From Desulfovibrio sp. (GTDB lineage: Bacteria; Desulfobacterota; Desulfovibrionia; Desulfovibrionales; Desulfovibrionaceae): DNA of 41,893 bases. The DNA lies in the NCBI GenBank assembly GCA_031260725.1, contig JAISKZ010000056.1:1-41893 (forward strand), in the 5' to 3' direction. The notes below the pieces were generated by a model, which was not told the origin of the DNA, did no database searches, and was given only the letters and a program-made list of their open reading frames with translations. Every line of letters begins with the position of its first letter. Position 1 is the stretch's first letter. Position numbers and translations under genes: made by a program. Below, piece by piece: positions 27,930 through 35,614 of this stretch.

Positions 27930-29564
27930 CTATATCTTAATTGATCCTAGGCATCCAACTTTTGTGCAATTTTCATTTTCGTCTTTGTAGAGTTTGTAGG
28001 TCACAGAATCTATAAGGGCCTGCCAGCTCGCTTCAATAATATTACACGAAACCCCTACTGTAACCCATTTACTGCGCTGGTCAGCCGACTCAATAAGCAC
28101 GCGTACCAGTGAGCCTGTGCCTTTGTATTGATCTGTGGCCGCCAGTACACGGACTTTGAAGTCAATCAGACGCATTTCTTTCAAACGCGGGTAAAAGCCC
28201 GACAATGCCTTGCGCAGGGCGCTGTCCAGCGCATTGACAGGGCCGTCGCCGAAAGCCGCCGTGTGTTCAGTGGCACCTTCGACTGCCAGGGTGACAGTCG
28301 CTTCAGAAAGCGGCATGGTGTCGTTGTGTTGTTTGGATTCCAGCACGCGAAAGCGTATGAGATGAAAAAAGTCGCGCACGCCCCTGCGACCGAGCTTGCG
28401 CAACAACAGCAGTTCCACGGAAGCCTCTGCGGCGGCATAATCATAGCCGTGACTGGCCTTGTCTTTGAGTTCCGCGAGAAGACCCTTGACAACGGGTTCA
28501 TCCTTGTCCAGATGAAAGCCGAAGCGCCGCGCCATGGACACAATGTTGCCGCGTCCTGCCAGCTCCGTCAAAAGGACGCGCTGCTCATTGCCCACGGCCG
28601 AGGGGAGGATATGTTCATAGAGCGTTGCATTGCGGTTGACGGCGCTGACGTGTATGCCGCCTTTGTGGGCAAAGGCCGATCGTCCCACAAAGGGCTGGCG
28701 GCTGAAAGGCGCCATATTCGCCACTTCAGCCACATAATTTGACACGCCGCGCAGCAGGGTCAGGCGCCCTTCGGGCAGGCAGCGGTACGCGCCGCCGCTT
28801 TTGAGTTCCAGAATGGGGATAAGCGAACAGAGATTGGCGTTGCCGCAGCGTTCACCTATGCCGTTGACAGATCCCTGCACCATAACAGCGCCCGCCTCCA
28901 CAGCGGCAAGCGATGTCGCGACTGCCAGCTCGCAGTCGTTGTGGGCATGGATGCCGATCGCCGTGCCTGGCAAATAATCGCGTATCCGCCTGACGGCCTT
29001 TGCGACGTCCTGGGGCAGTGTGCCCCCGTTGGTGTCGCACAGCACAAGCATGTCCGCGCTGGCTTCAAGGGCTTTTTTCAACACGGCCAGGCTGAAATCC
29101 GGATTGTCGGCGAAGCCGTCAAAAAAGTGCTCCGCGTCAAAAATGACTTCGCGCCCGGCTCGTTTCAGGCAGGACACGGAATCGCCCACCACGTCAAGAT
29201 AGCGATCGGGCGTGACGCGCAAGGCTTCCCGCACATGCACTTCAGCGCTTTTGCCGACAATGGTCAGTGTCGGCGCGTTGGAAGCAATCAGCGCGGCAAG
29301 TGTTTTGTCGTTTGCAGCACTGTTTGCGGGGTGGTGTGTGGAACCGAAGGCCGCTATGCGGGCTGTTTTGATGCCGCACGTGGCTATTTCTTTAAAAAAT
29401 GCCGTGTCCACTGGATTTGCTCCTGGCCAGCCGCCCTCAATATAGGCTATGCCCAGTTCATCCAGCTTAAGGGCAATCTTGATTTTATCCTCAAGGTTCA
29501 AGTTGACGTCTTCGGCCTGATTGCCGTCCCGCAGGGTGGTGTCGTAGATGATGATGTCGTGCAT
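27930..29564 (-). CDS. cimA: (R)-citramalate synthase
   Basis: IIIYDTTLRDGNQAEDVNLNLEDKIKIALKLDELGIAYIEGGWPGANPVD; HAHNDCELAVA; AFAHKGGIHVSAV; LeuA dimer domain. Confidence 0.94.
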   Translation of the reverse strand: MHDIIIYDTTLRDGNQAEDVNLNLEDKIKIALKLDELGIAYIEGGWPGANPVDTAFFKEIATCGIKTARIAAFGSTHHPANSAANDKTLAALIASNAPTLTIVGKSAEVHVREALRVTPDRYLDVVGDSVSCLKRAGREVIFDAEHFFDGFADNPDFSLAVLKKALEASADMLVLCDTNGGTLPQDVAKAVRRIRDYLPGTAIGIHAHNDCELAVATSLAAVEAGAVMVQGSVNGIGERCGNANLCSLIPILELKSGGAYRCLPEGRLTLLRGVSNYVAEVANMAPFSRQPFVGRSAFAHKGGIHVSAVNRNATLYEHILPSAVGNEQRVLLTELAGRGNIVSMARRFGFHLDKDEPVVKGLLAELKDKASHGYDYAAAEASVELLLLRKLGRRGVRDFFHLIRFRVLESKQHNDTMPLSEATVTLAVEGATEHTAAFGDGPVNALDSALRKALSGFYPRLKEMRLIDFKVRVLAATDQYKGTGSLVRVLIESADQRSKWVTVGVSCNIIEASWQALIDSVTYKLYKDENENCTKVGCLGSIKI

Positions 29565-29676
29565 TGTGCGTCGGCCCTGATAAAGTTATATGATACGAAG
29601 CAGATAGTTTCTATCAAAACGGCGTTAAAGACAAGCGCTGCTTGCGCCGCGCGCAGGAATATGTTATCTATATAAA

Positions 29677-30348
29677 ATGGTTAATATTGATTTCGCATCG
29701 GCGCTGCGCGCCTTGGTCATTGCCGCTGTGCCCACGTTGCTCGGCATCATACTGCACGAGGTTGCCCACGGCTATGTGGCATTTCGCCGTGGGGATCCCA
29801 CAGCCGCCGCGATCGGCCGCCTCACGCTCAACCCCCTGCCGCATATTGATCCTATGGGCCTGATTGTCTTCGGGCTCACCAGTTTTACCGGCAGCTTCGT
29901 GTTCGGCTGGGCAAAGCCCGTGCCCGTGAACCCGCGTTATTTCCGCAATCCCGCAAAAGACATGATGCTGGTGGCCCTTGCCGGCCCGCTGACCAATTTT
30001 TTTCTGGCGTTCGTGTTCGGCGGACTGCTGCGCCTTGTTCTTGTTGTTTTCCCCCCCGTCGCCTGGCAACACAGCAATATGTATATTTTTGTTCTTACTT
30101 CCCTGCAGACGGGCGTGGTGATCAATTTTGGCCTTGGCTGGCTCAATCTGCTGCCCATCCCGCCGCTGGACGGCAGCAAGGTGCTGTCGTATTTTTTGCA
30201 GGGCAACATGGGGTGGCGTTATATACGCCTTGAGCGCTACGGTTTTGTTATTTTGTTGCTGCTGCTTTTCTCCGGCCTGCTGAACCATGTGCTGGGGCCG
30301 CTCGTGGGCGGCAGCGTACGGGGTTATTTCAGGCTGCTTGGTCTGTAG
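29677..30348 (+). CDS. Site-2 protease (M50) family membrane metalloprotease
   Basis: HEVAH zinc motif, NLLPIPPLDGSKV second motif, multiple TMs. Confidence 0.93.
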   Translation: MVNIDFASALRALVIAAVPTLLGIILHEVAHGYVAFRRGDPTAAAIGRLTLNPLPHIDPMGLIVFGLTSFTGSFVFGWAKPVPVNPRYFRNPAKDMMLVALAGPLTNFFLAFVFGGLLRLVLVVFPPVAWQHSNMYIFVLTSLQTGVVINFGLGWLNLLPIPPLDGSKVLSYFLQGNMGWRYIRLERYGFVILLLLLFSGLLNHVLGPLVGGSVRGYFRLLGL

Positions 30349-30376
30349 CGACGTGCATATAAATAAGGAAGGCGAT

Positions 30377-31363
30377 ATGAACAGGGAATCACGCGCGCTG
30401 TCGGGCATGCGCCCTACAGGACCGCTGCATCTCGGTCATTATTTCGGGGTGCTTAAAAACTGGCTTGGCCTTCAGGAAAACGCGCAGGCCTATTTTTTTG
30501 TTGCGGACTGGCACGCCATGACAAGCGATTTTGCGGATACATCAGGCATACGCCGCAATATCGTCGAAATGGTTAAAGACTGGGTGGCCGTCGGCCTGGA
30601 GCCGGACAAATGTGTTATCTTTCGCCAGTCTGCCGTGAAGGAAACTGCTGAGCTCTCTCTTTTGCTTTCCATGCTCACGCCCGTTTCCTGGCTTGAGCGC
30701 AACCCCACCTATAAGGAACAGCAACAACAAATCAGCAGCAAAGACCTGGGCAATGTGGGTTTTCTCTGCTATCCTGTGCTGATGGCGGCGGACATACTTA
30801 TATACAGACCGTACGGCGTGCCTGTGGGAGAGGATCAACTGCCGCATCTGGAATTCACCCGTGAAATCGCGCGGCGTTTCAACAGTTTTTATGGTCAAAC
30901 CTTTCCAGAACCCCAGGCTCTGCTGACACTGGCGGCCAAATGTCCAGGTCTGGACGGCCGCAAAATGTCCAAAAGTTACGGCAACAGCATTTTTTTATCA
31001 GACAATTTTGCCGACATTCAGGAAAAAGTGCGTGGCATGTTTACGGATCAGGCGCGTCTGCGCAAAACAGATCCAGGTAACCCGGATGTGTGCAATCTTT
31101 TTTCCTATCATGTGCTTTTGACGGACGACCAAACGCGGGCGGACATTCGTGAGGGTTGCGCCACGGCAGCACTCGGGTGCGTGGACTGCAAAAAAATATT
31201 TCTGAAAAATCTGAAAGCCTTTCTCCTGCCCTTGCAGGAGCGCCGCGCAAAGCTGACGGAGCGCCCCGGTGCTGTGGAGGAGATTTTTACGGCCGGCAAT
31301 GAGCGCGCGCGTGCTTTTGCCTGTGCCACGATGGACGACGTGCGGCAGAAAATGGGGCTGTAA
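30377..31363 (+). CDS. trpS: Tryptophanyl-tRNA synthetase
   Basis: SGMRPTGPLHLGHYFGVLKNW, VPVGEDQLPHLEFTREIARRFN, DGRKMSKSYGNSI (KMSKS). Confidence 0.96.
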   Translation: MNRESRALSGMRPTGPLHLGHYFGVLKNWLGLQENAQAYFFVADWHAMTSDFADTSGIRRNIVEMVKDWVAVGLEPDKCVIFRQSAVKETAELSLLLSMLTPVSWLERNPTYKEQQQQISSKDLGNVGFLCYPVLMAADILIYRPYGVPVGEDQLPHLEFTREIARRFNSFYGQTFPEPQALLTLAAKCPGLDGRKMSKSYGNSIFLSDNFADIQEKVRGMFTDQARLRKTDPGNPDVCNLFSYHVLLTDDQTRADIREGCATAALGCVDCKKIFLKNLKAFLLPLQERRAKLTERPGAVEEIFTAGNERARAFACATMDDVRQKMGL

Positions 31364-31368
31364 CCCCG

Positions 31369-31806
31369 ATGAAATATGTGGGCGTAGATTATGGTTTGGC
31401 CCGCACCGGGCTTGCCGTGTCCGACCCGGAAGGGCGTCTTGCCTTTCCCCTTACGACCTTGCGTCTGCAGGACTTCCCCAACCGCAAGGCATTACTGGCT
31501 GAGCTTGCGGCCCGCGTTGCGCATGAGGGCGCAGGGACGGTTGTCGTGGGTCTGCCTGTGTACGAAGACGGCCGGGAAAGCCTGATCACAAGGCAGGTGC
31601 GCAATGTCACAGAACGCCTCAAGCGCCGTGTCTACCTGCCCTTTTTTTTTATGCCTGAAACGCTCAGTTCTGCTGAGGCGTTGGACGATCTGCGCGAGGC
31701 TGGCCTTGCGCCCAAAAAGCGTCGCGACGTTCTTGATCAGCAGGCGGCTGTGCGCATTCTGGCCTCTTTTTTGGCATTGAATCCCGATGAACGGAGACGG
31801 GCGTGA
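31369..31806 (+). CDS. ruvX: Putative pre-16S rRNA nuclease / Holliday junction resolvase RuvX (YqgF)
   Basis: YVGVDYGLARTGLAVSDPEGRLAFPL, VVGLPVYEDGRES, DQQAAVRIL. Confidence 0.92.
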   Translation: MKYVGVDYGLARTGLAVSDPEGRLAFPLTTLRLQDFPNRKALLAELAARVAHEGAGTVVVGLPVYEDGRESLITRQVRNVTERLKRRVYLPFFFMPETLSSAEALDDLREAGLAPKKRRDVLDQQAAVRILASFLALNPDERRRA

Positions 31807-32843
31807 AAATCGCGTTGCGCGTTTTCGGCATAGCGCTTTTGTGCGCGTTGGCGTTTTGCGGCTGGCTGTTCTATGAAGCGCGCGTGTTTTTGAACAGCGC
31901 TCCAGAAACACAGGGCCGTGAAGTTTTTTTTGACGTGACGCCCGGATCGAGGCTGGCCTTTGTGAGTGCTGAGCTGGCCGTAAGGGGCATTGTGACGGAC
32001 GACCGCAAATTCAGTCTGCTGGCACGCTGGCAACACAGCGAAAATCGCCTGCAAGCCGGACGTTTTGCTTTGAACACCGGTTGGCAGCCTGAAAGAGTGC
32101 TGGATGAGCTTGTGAACGGACGGCCCGTGCTGTTCCGCATCACTGTGCCGGAAGGACTGACTTGGCGTCAGACGGGCCGCCTGCTCGAACAAACGGGATT
32201 TGTGCGTTTTGATGATTTTCAAAGTGTCGTTGCGGACACGGACTTTCTGCGCCGTTACGACATTCCTTTCAGCACGGCGGAAGGCTTTTTAATGCCCGAC
32301 ACGTATCTGCTCAAAAAGCCGGATGCCCCTGATATGTCGCAGGCCCGGGCTGTTGCCGGGCGCATGGTGGAAAATTTCTGGCGCAGGGCTGCGCAGGCAT
32401 GGCCGGATCCCAAAAAACCTGCGGCGGAAGACCTGAAAAAATACGTTATCCTGGCTTCTGTGGTTGAAAAAGAAACAGGCCGTGACGCAGAACGACCGCG
32501 TGTGGCCGGCGTGTACAGCAACAGGATTGAGAAAGGCCTGCTGCTGCAGGCGGATCCCACTGTCATTTATGGACTCGGCGAGGGCTTTGACGGCAATTTG
32601 CGCCGTGTTCATCTGGATGACGCGGCCAATCTGTACAATACCTATCAGCATCCCGGCCTGCCGCCCGGGCCGATATGTTCCTTCGGCATTGCAGCGCTGA
32701 CGGCGGCTGTGCGTCCAGAAACTCATGCTTTTTTGTATTTTGTGGCGACAAGCGACGGCGGAGAGCATGTTTTCTCCACAAATCTTACGGATCACAACAG
32801 AGCGGTGCAGCGGTATCGCGCCAGCAAGCACGGCGGGAAATAA
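31803..32843 (+). CDS. mltG: Endolytic transglycosylase MltG (YceG-like)
   Basis: N-terminal TM; EGFLMPDTYLL, LASVVEKETGRDAERPRVAGVYSNRIEKGLLLQADPTVIYGLG, NTYQHPGLPPGPICSFGIAALTAAV. GTG start overlaps ruvX. Confidence 0.94.
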   Translation: MKIALRVFGIALLCALAFCGWLFYEARVFLNSAPETQGREVFFDVTPGSRLAFVSAELAVRGIVTDDRKFSLLARWQHSENRLQAGRFALNTGWQPERVLDELVNGRPVLFRITVPEGLTWRQTGRLLEQTGFVRFDDFQSVVADTDFLRRYDIPFSTAEGFLMPDTYLLKKPDAPDMSQARAVAGRMVENFWRRAAQAWPDPKKPAAEDLKKYVILASVVEKETGRDAERPRVAGVYSNRIEKGLLLQADPTVIYGLGEGFDGNLRRVHLDDAANLYNTYQHPGLPPGPICSFGIAALTAAVRPETHAFLYFVATSDGGEHVFSTNLTDHNRAVQRYRASKHGGK

Positions 32844-32885
32844 AGCGGCAAATTACAGCAGAGGTCTTGCCTGCAAACTGTTTAC

Positions 32886-33115
32886 GGCCATCCTGCGGAA
32901 GGCCGTCCGGAAACAGGCCCTATACGCATTATTCTTGAGAATTTAGTGGAAGGTGAAACCAAAAACGATTTTCCATCACTCTGTAACGCAAGCTTTTGCG
33001 TTTCCACGGTGGCATTTTCGCCCATCCTGATGTGCTGCCCCTGAATCAGCCACAGATCGGCACTTTACTGGAAGTGGTCGGGCCGACGCTTGACGCGGAC
33101 ACAACGATAGTATAA
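32886..33115 (+). pseudogene. Possible decayed DUF433 antitoxin / DUF5615-like toxin module
   Basis: Frame A: GHPAEGRPETGPIRIILENLVEGETKNDFPSL (cf. DUF433 G.P.I.GTRIPV..IL..L..G......DYP.L). Then frame-shifted HGGIFAHPDVLPLNQPQIGTLLEVVGPTLDADTTIV* (cf. DUF5615 C-terminus). Confidence 0.4.
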
Positions 33116-33116
33116 G
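33090..33116 (+). promoter_or_regulatory. Candidate promoter of tRNA-Thr
   Basis: TTGACG - 15 bp - TATAAG, ending 17 nt before the tRNA 5' end. Confidence 0.35.
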
Positions 33117-33133
33117 AGAAGCCCGTCGCATAC

Positions 33134-33209
33134 GCCCTTGTAGCTCAGCCGGCAGAGCGCATCCTTGGTAAGGATGAGGTCAGCAGTTCAATCCTGCTCA
33201 AGGGCTCCA
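33134..33209 (+). tRNA. tRNA-Thr (anticodon GGT), CCA encoded
   Basis: Acceptor GCCCTTG/CAAGGGC, D-arm AGCTCAGCCGGCAGAGC, anticodon stem CATCC-TTGGTAA-GGATG, T-arm AGCAGTTCAATCCTGCT, TCCA 3' end. Confidence 0.96.
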
Positions 33210-33336
33210 GAAATACCAACGGCCTGTGGAAATTCACCGTAAGCCGTTTTTACGTAAGTGTCATCCAGTACCACCCATGTACCACCTTTTGTCCCATAGG
33301 GTATGCTTACCTGAGATGAGCCGCCTGTGATCTCCC

Positions 33337-34236
33337 TCAATAGTCATGACGGCTCAGACGGCTTAAGGGCAGGCCTGTTTCTTCAGCAATGTACAGGCAC
33401 ATTTCGCTTTTATTCAGCGTGTACAGGTGAATGCCCGGCGCGCCGCAGTTGAGCAATCGGCGTATCTGCCGCACGGCGAAATCAAGGCCGACATCGCGCA
33501 CGGCTTCCGCCCCGCCTTTCTGCTGAGCCTTTTCAAGGGCAAGATAGAGTTTGCCCGGAATATTTGCCCCGCACAAAGACAGCACACGGCGTAGCGAATC
33601 AAAGCTCTGGATAGGCAGAATGCCTGGCACGACAGGTGTGTCCAGCCCTCTGGCGCGCAGGTCCGCCAGCAGATCCTCATACTCGCGCACGTCAAAAAAA
33701 AGCTGTGTCAGCGCAAGGTCAGCCCCGGCACGCAATTTTTGCGCAGTGTGGTCGCGATCTGCCGCAAAAGAAGGGGATTCAGGGTGCGGAGCGGGGTAGG
33801 CGGCCACGCCGATGCCCATATCAGGCTCATTCGCGCGTATAAACGCAACCAGATCAGAGGCATGGCGAAAATGCCCATGCTCCGCCTTTTGGCCGCCGCC
33901 CGCAGGGCTGTCACCACGCAGGGCCAGCACATTGTCAACACGGACGGCCCGCAGTTCTTTCAAAAACTGCATAATGGCAAAAGGCTCAGCGCCGGTGCAG
34001 GTCAAATGCGCCATAGTTGTCAGACCGCGTCCGGCAAGCTGCGCTGTGACGGCCAGCGTATTGCGCTGTCGCGAGCCGCCGGCACCATATGTAACAGAAA
34101 CAAAAAGCGGTGAAAGCGTGCGCAGCTGATCCACCGTAGAGTAAAAGCCGGGCATCTGGGACGCGTCGGCGGGAGGAAAAAATTCCAGAGAAAAAAACGG
34201 CGAGGCGGCGGAACGAATCAATGTGCCGATGTGCAT
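33337..34236 (-). CDS. metF: Methylenetetrahydrofolate reductase
   Basis: FFSLEFFPPADASQMPGFYSTVDQL, VSVTYGAGGSRQRNTLAVTAQL, AHLTCTGAE, VDNVLALRGDSP, TQLFFDVREYEDL, VPGILPIQSF. Confidence 0.96.
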   Translation of the reverse strand: MHIGTLIRSAASPFFSLEFFPPADASQMPGFYSTVDQLRTLSPLFVSVTYGAGGSRQRNTLAVTAQLAGRGLTTMAHLTCTGAEPFAIMQFLKELRAVRVDNVLALRGDSPAGGGQKAEHGHFRHASDLVAFIRANEPDMGIGVAAYPAPHPESPSFAADRDHTAQKLRAGADLALTQLFFDVREYEDLLADLRARGLDTPVVPGILPIQSFDSLRRVLSLCGANIPGKLYLALEKAQQKGGAEAVRDVGLDFAVRQIRRLLNCGAPGIHLYTLNKSEMCLYIAEETGLPLSRLSRHDY

Positions 34237-34349
34237 AGTTTTCCCACAGTGTCAGCGGCGACAATTTATTGGGGACAACACAAAAAAATATGCAGCAACA
34301 CGCCGCTCCGTGTCAACTTGCAAAAAAACGAGCTTGTCTGTAAGAAATA

Positions 34350-35258
34350 ATGATGCGTCCTTCCACAACACGCGTTTTAACCCGTAGCGGTATTGCCCGC
34401 CTTTTGCCGCTTGTAGCCCTCATCTGCCGGCTGTTCTGCCCGGACGCGCATGTGTGGGCGGCGGACGCGCATAAGGGCTTCACCCACTGGGATCAGCTGG
34501 AACCGGGCCTTGCCTTTGGAGAATTCCAGCTGAACGAAAACGAGACGCGCATTGCTGTTGTGCGCATTGATCCCGCCCGTTTTGACTTTATACTCTGCGC
34601 GCGGTCTGAAGACGGGCTTGCGGCGCGCTCCCTCCATGAATGGGGAGAACAGCGCGACCTTGTGGCGGCCATCAATGCGAGCATGTATCTGCCGGACAAC
34701 AGCACCAGCACAGGCTATATGCGCCAGGGCGATCACATTAACAACGGCCGCATCGCACAACGTTTCGGCGCTTTTTTTGTGGCCGCTCCAGACGATCCGG
34801 GCATGCCTACCGCGACCATTGTTGACCGCGACAACCCCGACTGGCGCGAGACCATTGCCCGCTACGGCCTTGTGATCCAGAACTACCGCATGATCAACGC
34901 GGACAGGCGCATTCTCTGGACGCCGGGTGGTCCGCTCTACTCCATTTCAGCTGTGGCGAATGACGGCGACGGGCACATTCTTTTCCTGCACTGCCGTGAA
35001 CCTGTGGATGCCTACGACTTTGCCCAGCAAGTGCTGCATCTGCCGCTCAATGTGCGGACGGTCATGTATGTGGAAGGCGGCGGGCAGGCGGGACTGCTTG
35101 TGCGCACGGCATCCTTGGAGCGGGAAATGAACGGACGCTTTGCCGCTGATTTTTTGGTGACGGGCAACATTCGGACCATGCTGCCCAATGTGATCGGCGT
35201 ACGCCGCAAAGCTGACGCGACCACGGCGAATCCTCAAAATGCCGCAAGTTCTGACTGA
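34350..35258 (+). CDS. Secreted phosphodiester glycosidase domain (NAGPA-like) protein
   Basis: Signal peptide; AINASMYLPDNSTSTGYMRQGDHINNGRI...FGAFFVA; MYVEGGGQAGLLV. Confidence 0.8.
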   Translation: MMRPSTTRVLTRSGIARLLPLVALICRLFCPDAHVWAADAHKGFTHWDQLEPGLAFGEFQLNENETRIAVVRIDPARFDFILCARSEDGLAARSLHEWGEQRDLVAAINASMYLPDNSTSTGYMRQGDHINNGRIAQRFGAFFVAAPDDPGMPTATIVDRDNPDWRETIARYGLVIQNYRMINADRRILWTPGGPLYSISAVANDGDGHILFLHCREPVDAYDFAQQVLHLPLNVRTVMYVEGGGQAGLLVRTASLEREMNGRFAADFLVTGNIRTMLPNVIGVRRKADATTANPQNAASSD

Positions 35259-35472
35259 CGCATGGGCCAAGTATTCCTCTATGGCTCCGAGCCTTGAACA
35301 GCGGCTTGTCAAGCACGTCGCCCCATTGCACTGGTACAAAAAACATTGCAGGTTTCTGAAAAACTGCACAGGGCTGAATTTGTCCAACGGCTTCCAGTTG
35401 CGCAGCCTATAGCCGTTGTAGTGTTTCCCAATGATGAAAATGATTGAACTATTTTTTGATTTAGGGTAATGA

Positions 35473-35589
35473 ATAACTAAAAGCCCCAGTGGGCAGGCTG
35501 GCGCTCTGGCCTTGCTGAATTACATTAAAACCACCGCGGCACAAACTATCATTACCGGTTACGGCTACTCCCTTTCTACGGTTAAATAA
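35473..35589 (+). pseudogene. Possible relic of the C-terminus of a ModA/WtpA-like molybdate/tungstate substrate-binding protein
   Basis: Open frame ITKSPSGQAGALALLNYIKTTAAQTIITGYGYSLSTVK* without a start, resembling the ModA C-terminal pattern AxAFLDFLKSPEAQxIxxxYGY. Confidence 0.5.
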
Positions 35590-35614
35590 CACTACTTTAC
35601 AGGAGTAATGAGAC

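Noticed and set aside
28941-29675. 244-aa plus-strand ORF
   Set aside because: Antisense to cimA, which has clear family motifs.
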